A stretch of 64,000 nt of DNA. Source: Stropharia rugosoannulata (Eukaryota > Basidiomycota > Agaricomycetes > Agaricales > Strophariaceae). The stretch lies in NCBI GenBank assembly GCA_028532985.1, contig JANCIK010000011.1, positions 806,001 to 870,000 on the forward strand. The letters are read 5' to 3'. Of the stretch, positions 22,860 to 35,700 are shown one piece after another; within the stretch, counting starts at the first letter, position 1; every line of letters begins with the position of its first letter. The position numbers and the translations under genes are program-made. The notes beneath the pieces were generated by a model, which was not told the origin of the DNA, did no database searches, and worked only from the letters and a program-made list of their open reading frames with translations.

Positions 22860-25084
22860 TGTCTCGATGGCGTTTGATGCAGCCACGTAACATGCGCACC
22901 CTGCGTTCCTAGGCTCTTTTTCAGGAGCTTTATGCAAGCATTCGAGGCTCCAAAAAGAGCTATTAAGAATGGGGTCTGTCAGGATCTAGCACATAAAGAG
23001 ATAAAGCCAACCGAGTGAAAACGCGTTAACAAAGTGGACTTTACATACCTACCATGCCATACTGACGGCGATTCCAGTGATGCTTCATGGATTCAGCGTT
23101 CACAGTGGAATTGACTTCCGTGTCTTTCCTCTGACGGAGAACATCAGCGGCCAACATCCTTTTGCATCCGAGTTGTTGCCTCGTTTCATTCCACGAATAA
23201 TTTCCATTGGGTATAGCCGTGTCTCACGGTGCTCATTTTCTCACGATGATTGGTTGGCATTGATGCCGACATAATTCCTATTACGCTCTACGGTCGGAAC
23301 GGCTTTGGCGTTGAAGGTGCGCTTTATTTCACATTTCCACAAGTTCACCACTGTATTCATGGCATGTATGCACCAGAGCATTTGTGATACCGTCTCTCAA
23401 TTTCCGATAGGAGATTTCGCCGTAACTCGAGCTTTAAGCTTTAAGCCACGAAAACAATTTTTCGATGGATTTGTCGTCACGGTGTAAATCAACAATCCGC
23501 GGCAGGTGCTCGTCTGGGGCATCTACGAGAATTAGCTGTTGACAAGAAAACAATAGGAGCGGATGCCTCTACTGACTCTTAATTATCCACTGTGACATCC
23601 TTACTAAATAGAGTCTCTGATAATAACCCACGTAACTAGTGCACTGGTTTGTGGGTTACTTGACGTGAGATAATGTAATCCAAATGCATCACTATATAGT
23701 AAGGGTCTAAATGCCCCATCCTTATTGTAAACGCTTTAGACATCAAATATCCTGGCAAATTTCAAGACTCGTCACTACACGACTCTGCCCAATCGGACCG
23801 TCGTGTACGCGAAGTTTATTCAAACAGTTTTTAGTAGTGGCGGCGCACCAACAACCGGGACTAAGTATTGATGCTGATAACTTATCTCATTGAGAGTGCT
23901 TCTGCTCTTCCTTTGGCAGATCCGCCAGACCAACGTAGCAACCACTGAAACCTTTGGATACAATTTGCTACATCTTTGCCTCGGTGTGCATGAAAACATT
24001 CAATGCTTATCGCAGGTCCGATGTCAATGATCGAATACTTTTTATTGATATCTACGCATGCATTTGTCTTCTCTACCTGTAGCTATACATGATACTAACC
24101 CGCACATACGCAGAGGTAGATACTCTTTTTCAGATAAAGCTGTTACCGTTACTATCCCTTCCCCGTCAATCTATATTCCTTCCCGTGGCCGGTATTCAAG
24201 GTACTTGACGTCCCTGCATTGTATGCTGAGTGTTATCCTACGTACATACAGAGCCGTGTCTTAACGTCTCTCACTGCATCATACGAAGTTATCCTCTCGG
24301 ATATATTACACAGTTCTTTACTGCAGCCGACTTGAATTCGCTTCTTCGGGTAGTTTCCAAAAGGGGTTATAGTATCTCATGCATATGCACACGATGCTCT
24401 TTGATCTTGGTCGGTTTTAGCCCTATGTAAAGCATGCGCCCAACATGCGCCCAACTGAACTTATTTACCTGTAAATAGGTCAGACGTAAGTTAATCATAT
24501 AAAGACCGCCTGAAAGACTTTATGAGCCATTATTGGGTGTTATGCAAGCTTAAAGGTGTACGACGTCACGGTATGGAAGTTGGAACCTGCATGTACTCCT
24601 CTGACATACATACAGTCCCCTAAACCCGAAGCGAGGAAAGGGAGTGGGAACAGGCGGGAATGCCTGATAGTCGAATATCAGCCTTTGTAATCTCGGGCGT
24701 GTGGATGGAGTAACAGGCACACACCATTGTGCGATCAATATTCTGGAAAAATGTTCATAAAGAGAACAAAGGTAATAAGGTTACTCCTGATAGCATGTGC
24801 ATGTTTCATGGAGTCTATAACTACCGCATACTGCAGCATACCACGTATGATTAACTGTCAAAAAGTCATGAATCTTTGAGCCCAAACGAGGATGAGTGCT
24901 CTCCTAGTGCGGGGGCCGGGAAATCGATCAAACTTTCTTCTTTATCGACCATGTGTTTGGACGGATATACATACGGCAGGTCGCTTATGATGACGAGCAG
25001 ATAGTACTCCTGCTGAATTCTCAACCCTGGAGATCTATGATAATTCGTTCAAACAATGTACACATTATCGTAGTAGGAATCATT
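22860..25084. other. 2.2-kb intergenic tract
   Basis: No gene supported. A plus-strand frame at 23077-23274 is protein-like (VMLHGFSVHSGIDFRVFP) but has no partner exons or known motif. A hairpin with 8-bp arms TAACCCAC / GTGGGTTA lies near 23625-23657. Confidence 0.35.
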
Positions 25085-26871
25085 CTACTTGAGCTGCACA
25101 AATCCATCATCTCCTATATAAGCCTCGTAAGAGGTAGAATGCCTGCTGTAATCTAGTTGACAGAAACCATTGATTCTCCATCTTACCAGCGGTCCTGCCT
25201 TGACTGAACTTATAAGCTTTCGAGTGTACTCTTCTTGAGTCGGAGTAAGTTTCGTAATGAAGTAGCCACTTGGTTCACTACAAGTCAGAATCTCCATTTG
25301 CTCCACTTTGATGTATTGGATGCTCGGAAGACATAAAGCTGCCTCGATCATATGTCGACCAATGGCTTGTGCCTTGTCCTCTGGGGACAGGTTCTGCACT
25401 GACACACACGTTTTGTTGTCCAAACATAGTCCTAGGTCAGACCGAACGTCCCACTGTTGCATTTGGGTGATTGCTTTGGAAGAAGGGATAGCAAATGCCA
25501 GTCTATGCAGCCTGTCGCACTGACGTAGACTAACCAGGTCTTCCACTGAGATGTAAGATGGCGCCCGTAGCGCTTCTCTATTGAAACTCATATATGACTG
25601 CAGGGATTGTCTATGTCGTGGAAGGACTTCGCAGCATAGACGACGGGAGAGTTTCTGTGCCTGTTTAAACATTTCTATGTTGACGTTATCTGTAGCTGTG
25701 GATGACATTTGGATGTGTTGCTCTCCCCGTAGTGTTAAGCTCTCCAGGCCGGTATATGCATCCAGATACTGAAGGTGGGGTTCCGTAATTTCTTGCAGAT
25801 ATATTTCTTTGAGGAATATCGAAGCTTGTTGAAGTGCGTTCCAAAACTCGTAATTCGCTTCCGGAGTGTTTAGACCATCTGCGCGTGAGATATTGAGGGA
25901 GGTGAGATTTTGGATTCTTGACAATATCAAGCCGTCCAGCTTGACGCTAAACCCTTCCAAGCATATGTGGCTTAGTATATGGCTCCGACGGGTTTCATGA
26001 GTCTCGTTGAATAGCGTGTGCAAAATGAATCTCTCTTCTGAAGGGTTATCCTCAAAGAGCCGGAGAGTCTCCTTGAATGTGATGTGCGTTACTTTTCCGC
26101 TATTCTGAATCAAGTCACGAATCCTTCGTGCACACTGGAATGCATAGTTGACGCTGATCCCGTGCCCACCCAAACTTATTCGCTCTAGGTTATGCAGATC
26201 CTCGAATGGAACCAAGAAAATGGGTTCTAGGGGACCATCGGGGAAGTCAAGGGTCAGTTCTCTGAGGTTGTTAAGGTTTTTTAAATATTCAATAACGACA
26301 TTAGGGTACCTGGTTGCATACAGGTCCCAACTAAGTGGAACTTGATTTGAGAATAATGATCTGTTACTTGAAACGACGTGACGTACTGAATAACCTGAAT
26401 GTTTGGTAGTAGCCTGAGTGCTTTCCGTAATCCACTTTCACTGTGTATCTTCAGAGCTTCAAACTGTTCCTGGGTCCTCAAAGGCTTCAATGAACTAGTT
26501 TCATTGAACTTGCCGTAAGTATAGCATATTGTTAGAGTCTTGGAATATCTAGTAAAAAGACTCGGTGTTGTCGCCATTATCCAATCGACTGCGGGGCTGA
26601 AGTAGAAGGATAGAGCCATTTCTGCGTATACAAGCCTAACCTCCGAGAAGAGAAAAGGCTCGGTTGCAACACAGAAGAGCCTGGATATCAAGCGCAAGGG
26701 AGCGAGCTTAGGCTTCAGGAGAGTCTGGTATCCTGAGTTTTTCTTTGAAAGGCTTGCCTGTAAAATAATCGACAATTAGTACAATACCAGAACAATGCTA
26801 TGGTTGCGACATACGTAAATAACAATCTCCTGAACCAGCTCCAGTGGTAGCAGGCATACTTTAACGACCAT
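25085..26871 (-). CDS. F-box protein with leucine-rich repeat-like C-terminus
   Basis: Exons 26815-26871, 26387-26757 and 25085-26330 give 1674 nt, 557 aa, through introns of 57 and 56 nt in phase (0, 2). The N-terminus MVVKVCLLPLELVQEIVIY is the first helix of an F-box; the second exon continues with LISRLFCVATEPFLFSEVRL, the usual F-box/cupin-like continuation in basidiomycete F-box proteins. The long third exon has irregular Leu-rich segments such as NLNNLRELTLDFP, LHNLERISLGG and LTSLNISR. The expected role is substrate adaptor of an SCF ubiquitin ligase, binding Skp1 through the F-box; the substrate is unknown. An apparent frame change near 26385 is explained by the intron 26331-26386 (GTACGT ... 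TTAG), not by a mutation. Confidence 0.8.
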
Positions 26872-27565
26872 TTCCTTTGACTTCTAGAGAGCTTGTGGGG
26901 TATGAGTTGGGAGCATGAGTCCGAGTCGCAGCTCAAAGACTCGGTCAACTAGCCGCCGGAATCTCGGCATGTCCAAACAGAAATGTAAATAGATGACATA
27001 ATGGCGGTTTGATCTATAAATAGCGCGTTGTGCGTACATGTACAGTCATTCCACGGTCAATGAAACAACCAAATTTAAATTGCCTCAAGACCCAACTTAA
27101 CAATCTTCTCAGTCTCAGTCATCAGTTTTTTGACCATTCCAGGGTGCCTAGGACAAGTACTATTCTTGAATCAAAGCAAAGTGAGTACGTGCGAATTGTC
27201 TGGCATTTCTCGTAAAAAAAACTAATAAATCTTTCGATATTCGCGTATCTACGGCGTTCATGTCCGAAGTTGAAGAAGGGACGTACGGCTGCGAAACATA
27301 CGTAGCACGTCGAGTGTGTGTTGAGTCATTTCTTCAGTTCTAAAGACATCGCTTACCGATGCTTAGGAAGCAAGGATCATTCCGTCTGTGTTCCGTCTCC
27401 GTTCAAGCTCCGGAAATTCCACCATCAATTCAGTCCTTTCGTCATGTCGCCTCATCATGTCGTGTTCCTCTGAAAATGCGGCAACCCTGCAGAAACGTTC
27501 GCGAAATTTATATATGACGTCCCCGTCTTTTTGATACTCATAAACTCAGAGTGCTTGGATTGGGG
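26872..27565. other. divergent promoter region
   Basis: Nearly 700 bp between the head-to-head F-box (minus) and arrestin-like (plus) genes, so it holds both promoters. No gene inside. Confidence 0.5.
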
Positions 27566-29298
27566 ATGGTGCTCTCCATTTCACCCATCTCTTCATCATC
27601 ATCAATGGAATTCCAGGACCTTCGTGAGATAGAGCTGCCAGACTACTCGACGCCTCCTGTACCCGCATACTCTTGTAGCCTACGATACGGAGAAAGGTCT
27701 CTGCAGACGACTCGACGCGCGCAAGCATCGAGGACTCAACCTACCGGCGTGTTCTTGAAGAAGGCGGGCAAAGTGACCATCACTTTAGAAGAACAAGAAA
27801 ATGGCATTGCTGTTCCTGTGTACGGTCTGGGCGATGTAATAACTGGCAGCATTCTGCTAGAGAGCACTGAGACGGTGCTGGATGTTTCTTTGAAGGTATG
27901 TTCATTATGTGTCATGTGTATGGCACTTAGCATGCTCAGAACCGCTCTAGGTGGAAGGGAAAATGCAAACAACTTCATCTAATGGCGGAGGTGCGAGTAC
28001 AAGAATTATCGATGACACCTACAAGCTGTGGTCACACTCCAGCACGACTGATGTTTCATCAACATGCCCTAATCAAATACCATTTTCCGTCATCCTTCCC
28101 TCTACGTTCCGTATAGAAGAGAACAGGAATGCCCCCTTACCTCCAACGTTCAACATAGCCCACTACGAGCTCCCAAGTCTCTTTGTACGGACGGCATACC
28201 AGCTTCATGTGACAGTGAGCAAGAGGAGACTTCATAATGGAGCAGTTGGCGAAGTATGGCCTAAAAATAAGCAGTACGTCGTTATACCTTGCCAAGGAAC
28301 TCATGATGAACCATCTTCAGTATTCTTGTCCCTTTCAAATATGCCCCTCGAACGCGTCCAAGCCGACCAATATTCAATTTCCAAAGTTTCTTTACTTCCA
28401 TCAAGTCCACACCTGAGGAGTGGCACCAAGCCGTGCAGGACATGAAGATGCGCTCACCGAGACATACGAACCCCCAGCTTTCACTCAGCGCCCACGTTAG
28501 TAAACATCGTAGTGACCTAGTTGCCTTACATCCTGACAGCCTCGTATCAGCTTTTCATCCCAGCAAGCCGAGTCTACGGAAGAAACGACAAAATACCCTT
28601 TCATGTCCAGCTCTCGGGGAACGTGGAGCTGCTCCATGAGCTATTTTCAGGCCCAGATCGCTCGCCCGAACTTGAACTAGGTCGGGTGGGGACCGCCGAC
28701 TCGCAGAGCACGGCTCCAGACGCAGATACAATCAGACCGTCGACCCTTACGCCCTCCTCCAGCGCGCCAGCGAAGGCAGTATCGACGCTGCGAGCGCCTC
28801 AGAGGCCTCTGATCCGGGTCACCCTCGTTCGGCAGGTGTCGCTCGTGCGGAAGAGCTCAGCGACCTGGAAAAATTCTGTCCTGCATGAGGCGCATGTAAC
28901 GCCCGTACCGCCTTCTGAGGCAGCATGGTACGAGCCCTGGTACAAAGAGTGGTACTTTGACGGCTGCTGGTACGATAACGGAGAACCTGCCGAGGATGAC
29001 TGGGTACCTCGAGCGTGTACGAGGCAGAGCAGAAGTCATTTGGACTGGGAGGGGGTAATTTGTGTGGATGAGCAGACCAAAGATGTAGTGAGCGGGTTTC
29101 AGGTGGGGAATGTAACGGTCTCGGTAAGTTGTTCCCTTGGAGTCATCCTTTAGTTTGTTATTGAATCTCAATTGTATATAATATCTACAGGATTTTATCA
29201 CTCTGGCAGTATCTCCACCTCCAAGAGGGCGTATGGTTCCTCTTCAGTTAACAGTTCCCGTCAGGATTGTAACAGAGTCGTTTGAAGAAGACCCATAG
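27566..29298 (+). CDS. arrestin-like domain protein
   Basis: Five exons (27566-27895, 27951-28273, 28321-28495, 28551-29123, 29191-29298) join to 1509 nt, 502 aa; introns are 47-67 nt with matching phases (0, 2, 0, 0). The N-terminal half has arrestin features: YGLGDVITGSILLES, the beta-strand piece IPFSVILPSTFR, VRTAYQLHVTVSK, and then VPFKYAPRTRPSRPIF with STPEEW, a pattern frequent in basidiomycete arrestin-like proteins. The second half has RVYGRNDKIPFHVQLSG and a C-terminal RGRMVPLQLTVPVRIVTES, again arrestin-C-like strands. In fungi such proteins link plasma-membrane cargo to ubiquitin ligases. No PPxY motif was noticed, so a link to Rsp5 is not shown. Confidence 0.8.
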
Positions 29299-29793
29299 GC
29301 GGGCGATATGATTGGTGAAAGTTAGATGTATTCATCGCTGTGGTTGTGGCATATATAGAATAGCATAAGTAGATCGTACGGCATACGTTATAGTACTGTA
29401 TAGACATGCCCATAAATAAATGGCTGAATAGAGAGCAATGTAAAAAGTTCATGCGCGCTCGTGCACGCAAAAGTCCCCTTAATAGACAAATAGAATTCAT
29501 GGCAACATACGGCGACTGCGGCTTAGAGACCTGTCATCAGTTTTTCCACAAGGAAATAAGCGTATCAGACATCACTGTAAAATAGTTTACACAACAAGAG
29601 ATCATATAACAAATAAAAGTAAATGTGTGTGGGTGCCAGCCTAGAGAAAACGAATTGTATATAATTAATGACAATGCAAAGGTGTCTTCCAAAACATGCT
29701 TAAGGAGTTGAGCAACAAAGATGACAAAAACAAAAAATATCATGTATAGATAATATAAAAAAGTTGGGGTGAATAAGGTAGAATAGGATGTCC

Positions 29794-32700
29794 TCACGTC
29801 CTTGGTAAAGAGATCATACCAACCCCCGAAGTCGACGCTGTGCGAGGCGCCTGCGTCTGGCGCTTGACTTGAGCCTCCATCTTAACGCGCTGCTTCCGCA
29901 CATCATCATCTTTGAGCTTCACAGCAAACACAAGAGCCAGGAAAGCATCGGGACTCGGCGGAAGAAGGGATATGGGCGGGTGCCTTAGGATCCGAAGTAC
30001 AGTCGCGTCACTAGTCATTTCGAGAATGACACGTCGGCAACATTGTAGAAGAGCGACACCAACTCGGAGAAGGAAGGGAATACCTAAATCAGAAATTAGT
30101 CGCTGAAAGTAGGCTGAAATGGGTAGATGTGAACATACCTTCAAACAGAAATAGGTCCCACACCCTGTTCAAATGCTCAGGAGGAAGTGACCCTACGAAA
30201 AGAGACGAAAACCTGGAAAGATTATCAGTCACGACTATACGAATATTCCCGAAGAGAGTGTTCTACCAAGGTGCACATAAAGCAGACGGAAGAATGCTCA
30301 TGTCTACAAATAGCTTTTTGGCCAGTTGGGCGTCGTTGTTTTCCAACGCCCTGCTGAACAGTGAAGCATCCACGTCCATTTGCGTGGTTGACGGGGAAAA
30401 GTATGGCCGCACATGGGTATCCATAATGGAAACAAAGATCCAGAAACCATCTTCCTCCGGTGCCAGTAGCAACAGCTGACCAACGATAAGGCTGAGACCT
30501 GTATATACGTATTATTAAAAGGGACAACACAACCAATTCAGAAAATAAACACATACCCATCGAATACTGCACATCGGGTACCATGTTCAGGTATGCACTG
30601 AGAAGACTCAGCACCCCACCCTTCGTACCCTGCAAGTGCTCCTCTCCCTGACCCACAAAGCCTACCCGGACGTCCTCTTCGATCCTCCCCGCTGCGGAAA
30701 CACGTCCTCGAGACGATAGTTGAGAGTAGACTCCCTTAACAAATCGCGCCTTTCCGTCTGTGAGATAGGTCCATACAAGATAGCGAACTGATGATGGGAC
30801 GCCCTCGACCAGCAGTCGGCGGACTTTTTTGCTCTTACGCGCTTGCGAAGCGGGGCTGGAAGACATAAGAGACATCCATTTTAGTTCGCGTGCCCGATGA
30901 GCCTCGACAGATGACTCCCCAGCTGAAGCAGGCGGGGGTGGCGGGATGGGTGCCATGGGGCCTGGGCTAGACGACGAAGTTGACCCCAACGTTTGCTGTG
31001 TCAAACTGCCCTCCGCTCCTTGCTGCATACTTGAGGATATCGACATAGCAGGGCTATCTGCTCGTAGGAAAGAGGATGCATCTTGACGGATATCAAGTGA
31101 CGCGTCACGTCCGAGAACGTTCGAATCTTCACTAGTGCGCGCTGCCTGAGAGAAATGATGGGCAAGATTCGGCCGCACCAGTTCAAACTCGATGTCCTTT
31201 ACCTGGAGCATCTCCGGATCATGCATTAAAGAGCCAGGTAGTGAGAAACCAGCGTGCGACCCTGGCATGTTGGGTGCAGTTGGACTAGTCGGTGAGGTGA
31301 GATAATCGTCATCTGCGCGGCTTTGCTTCCTGCGCAAGTTGGGTAACGAGAGCTTACTTCGCAGTGAGTTCTGGCGTCCAATAGAAGGCGGAGGGAGATT
31401 GACTTGGGGACGCGAGTCATTACTGTCGCTTGTACTTGTCCTGCTCGCGGTATGCAAGTCTAACATCGAATGTGTCGACTTCAATTCCTGGGACAATCCA
31501 CGATGCGGGGTTGAAAGCAGTGATATCGTCCGTCCAGATGCAGTGACAGATGGTGGGGTGTCCAGAGTAGTCGACCGAACGGTCTTACTCCGCAGACCTT
31601 GCGCTAATGATGCGCGCTCATCTAGAGTAGTAGAACGACGCTGCAGCGACTTAGCATCAACGTTTGTCGCGCCGTCATTAGAAGTATTGTTCCCAGTCTC
31701 GGGTCTTTCAGTATCTGTACTTATTACGCTCTGTGCAAGTGGACTGCTCGGGGGCTTAAGTGTCGGACTTGAGATACTTGGTTTCAGCGATGGTGTGGAT
31801 GAGTGAACATGAGACAGGGACAGAGGTGACGGTCGAGAAGGGACGCTGACTTGGCCTGGTTTTTGGGCAGGGGAGAAAATAAGAGTGCCAATGTTTGCTG
31901 AAGAAGGAGAGGAAGCAGGTGTGGTGGTAGCAGAAGAGGACGAGCCAATGATAGAGCCACTCAATGATGAAGAAGGTGAAATGGAGGGTGAAATATTTTT
32001 AGATGTCGAACGTAACAGTGGCGAGGTCGGACTTCGGGCACGTTGCACGTCCTTTAATGAGGATATCTCTGCGTCTTCCCGACTGAGAATTTAAATTAGT
32101 GAACAAGAATCTAACAACAGAAAAACAGTTACTGACCTACGCTTCGGCAGCGGCACCTCCGTCGCTGTCCCGCTGTTAAACCCTGAGAAACTTCTGGACC
32201 GCGGGCGCATTCCGGCTGCCTTGGGGAAGAAGTTTGCCCTTGGAATGGGGGCTCCCAACGTCTTTTCACCTTCTGTCCGCACCTTGTCTTGCTCATTACC
32301 AGCAGCACCAGGCATGGGAATACTTGCAGATGGGTTTAACCGCGACGGACCAGAACTTGCACCAGGACCAAGTGATACACTCCTAATTGCCCCACCACCC
32401 TTGGACATCATTTGTACGCGGGGCGGCGCAGTCGCCGGGGCTCCTGCCTGGGGGCCTTTCGTCTTCACCTGCGCTGCTGATCCAGAGAGAGGACTCTTCC
32501 CGTGCGCATGAGGGTGCGCTTGTCCCTGCGGCCCAGTTGAAGCCGTCCGAACTTGCCCAGGTGGAGGAGCAGTAGCTTTCGGTGCCTCAATACCAAAGGT
32601 GATGGGTACGGGGCCAGATGAACTCGCAAGATCGCCGTCAATCCGCCCGTATATCGTTGGTCCCTTAGGAGGTTGTCTGAGGCCCGGCCCCGGTCCTAGT

Positions 32701-35700
32701 GCAGGACCTGCGCTCGGTGGTCGACCGGACATTGCAAGCGCCATGCGTATTGCAGTGAAAACATTTGCGCGGGCTGGTTGGCCGGGAAGCTGCCCCGGAT
32801 GCATCGGTCCTGGACCCAGCTGCATCGATTGCCCCATTGCTGCCGCAGGGCCAAATGGTCCATGACCTTGAGCTGCGATGTATCTTGGGCCAGGACTGAC
32901 CAAACCCTCTGGAGCCTTCGGTGCGCCAGGATGAGGTAGGAAAAGGCTACGGCGCTGGTTTGTTCCAGGTAATGGGGCACCTCCAGGAGCTCGAAGTTCT
33001 GCGAGTGATGGACGAAGGTGTGAGGGCGCCGGGGGCGCGTCATTGGCTGTCGACGGAGGGGCAAGGGTTGCAGGTGGGGCAGGGTCTGGAGGTGAAAATG
33101 ATGTGTTAGAAGGGAGTGGGGGCTGCGTGTCACGGAGCGGGGAATCATTCTCTTCACCGGGTGTTGGCGAACGGTTTGCCACCACAAGGGAAGCAAGGTG
33201 AGTTTGTATCTGAGGTTCAGGTGAAGGAGAAGAATTGATACGACCCAGGATGCCACCTTGCGATACGGTAGTAGACGTGGTGTGACTGACATTGCTATGG
33301 TCGGCAGAATGGTGGTCCAGGGACGTCTCAGTTTCCGCCTGCGAGTCAAAAGTACTGTTCATGATCCGCGAAGGTAGTTCTTCATCGTCTTCAACCACGA
33401 TCCTCCTCCCCAGCCCATGACCATCACTGTCCTCCAAAACATCGCTCTCTGCTTGTTGAGCGCGGTCTTCTTCAAGACGCATTCTCATTGCAGTGGCAAA
33501 TCCTGCCATGGTATTCGGACTTCGAGGCGCGTCATCGACACCAGCGTGTGCACTCTTCAACATGTCTTGTCCCGGGGCCCAACCGCCACGTCCTTGATTA
33601 TCCATCACTCCCGCAAAAGGCGTATACACAGCTAAACTAGCTGAGCTTTCTGTTGGAGACGACACCGGGGAACCCCAAGATGTACTAAGAAGAGGCTCGA
33701 CAGACTTCTGCAAATTGAGTGGCGAAGGCTTGTGGCCTTGCGAACTGCGACGGCCTTGCCCGTTATCCTCCTCCGTCGGCGAATGTCTTCCTTCATCAGG
33801 CCCGTCACCCGGTCCAGACCCAAGACCAGCAAGCACTCCTCCCATTGCTAAATCTCGCGACAGCGTCGATAGACGGCTGTTCTGCGTATAAACGGATGCA
33901 TCACTATCTGCTGACCTTGTGTGTTGATGTCGCTTTGAGATACGTCGACCAGGCGTTTCGGTGTCTGTTGGCGGTGTAGATACAGAATTGGCATCCGTAG
34001 TCGCAGAGGATTGATCTCCACCACTGCCCGATCCCCTTCCGCCTCCCGCGCTTCCCGAAGCCGACTCCTCCTCCTCACCCCCACTCTCCACCAACCCATC
34101 TAGTTTGCGACCAGCACCCGAATCCACGCGCTCCCGCCAAGGACCGACACCGCCGCTTCGAACCGAGTCGAAGCTCGGCCTACGCTCCGTATGAGTGAAG
34201 GGCACAACTCCAAAGGAGCGCACGCTCTCCGTACCGCCCGTTCCCGAGATCCCGGACCGCACGCTCCCCTCTGCACGCGAGTAGCGGTAGTTGTCGTATA
34301 TGTCGCCCTCCCACGAACTGAGTGTGTCCGAGCGCACAGACCGTGCCGACCGCGCGTCGGCCGCGCGCGGGTGCCTGAGTGAGGACGCGTAGCCGTGCGG
34401 CGAGCTGTGTTCCGGAAAGCCTGGAGACGTGGGCGACGTAGTCGGTGACAGATGTCGTTCCGGGGTTTGGTCTCGCATGGTTTCATGTTGCTGAATAGGC
34501 TGCGGAGGCGGTGGAGGCGGTGAGGGAACAAGGGAAGCGGCGACGTGAGTATGGTCATCTTCCGAACGCGCGTACCCTAAACCCTCCACAGTCTCGTCCT
34601 CGCTCTCAGAAACACTGACTCTATTTGCAACATTTGCACCTTGGGTAAGGTATTTCGCGCGTTTCGTGGTGTTGTTGTTGCTATCGCCATACTCTGACCC
34701 CGACTCATCCTCCGAGTCACTGTACGTCCCAATCAGTCCTTCAAGAAGACTCAACCCGATAGAGACGCCTGCACGCTGAGCCTGCGCGTGGTCGGCTTCT
34801 TTCCCCTTCTCCCCGTCTCCATTCATTTTCCACTCAACGTCTGCGTCCGCATGCATGTTCTGCACATTTAGTTCCACTGTATGATTGTCGCCGACTTCAG
34901 CAACGCCAGCCTCACCGAGCGTCGCTGGAGAGCTCCCAACTGTGCCCCCGCTTCCCTCTCTCCATCCCTCGCGGTCTTCAAACGGATCAGACGCCGGACT
35001 AGCGAGGCCAAGGCGGTGTGCAAAGGTCGTCGTATGTGATGGCGAAGACGAGGCGGGTGAGAGCGGTGACGGGGCAAGTGATTGTAATGCAGCTGGATCC
35101 GGATATGGCGACGGCGCGAGGGAGAGCGATGGCGGGGATGGGCCAAGGGACGACGGGACGGATGTGAGCGCCTGCTTCTCAGGAGGGCCTTGTCCCGGCG
35201 ACGGGTCGCGCCCCACAGGGGACGAAGCCTCCGAATACATGGACGGTGCGGAGTACACGGACGCCGAGCTCGGCGCGGTACCGAAGGAGCGCGCAGAGTG
35301 GGGTGGTGCGAAATGCTGTGCGAAAGGCGAGTGCGGCAGTATGAGCGTTTGTCCATAATTGTCTTGGGATTGTCCTTGAGCCCAGTCGCGTCCACTTGCA
35401 GGTGGCGACCCGGGAACTACAGGCAATGCCCCAGTAGGTGGGGGTGACCTCTGGGCTGGCATAACCCCATTAAAAGCTCCTGTGGGACCCGGCCCGGGCG
35501 AGCGCTTGTTGATACGTAGGGGAGATATGAGAGGCTGCGACTGGCTCGTTGGTGACAACGTAAGAGCCGCAGGTGCAAGAGCAGTGTACCTGGGTTGACT
35601 TTGCCCAGGTAGGTTACGTGATGTCATTGGAGGGCTAGTAAGCGCGGTGAGAGTGGACTCGATCGTGGGTGCTGGGCTGCCTTCAAGTGTCGAAGCGGAA

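Noticed and set aside
26331..26390. Apparent frameshift in the F-box/LRR gene
   Set aside because: A 56-nt GTACGT...TTAG intron joins both frames in the right phase.
34100..35447. Long opposite-strand frames, for example 34885-35358 plus
   Set aside because: Shadows of the GC-rich Ser/Pro-coding exon on the minus strand; no motif or splice sites.
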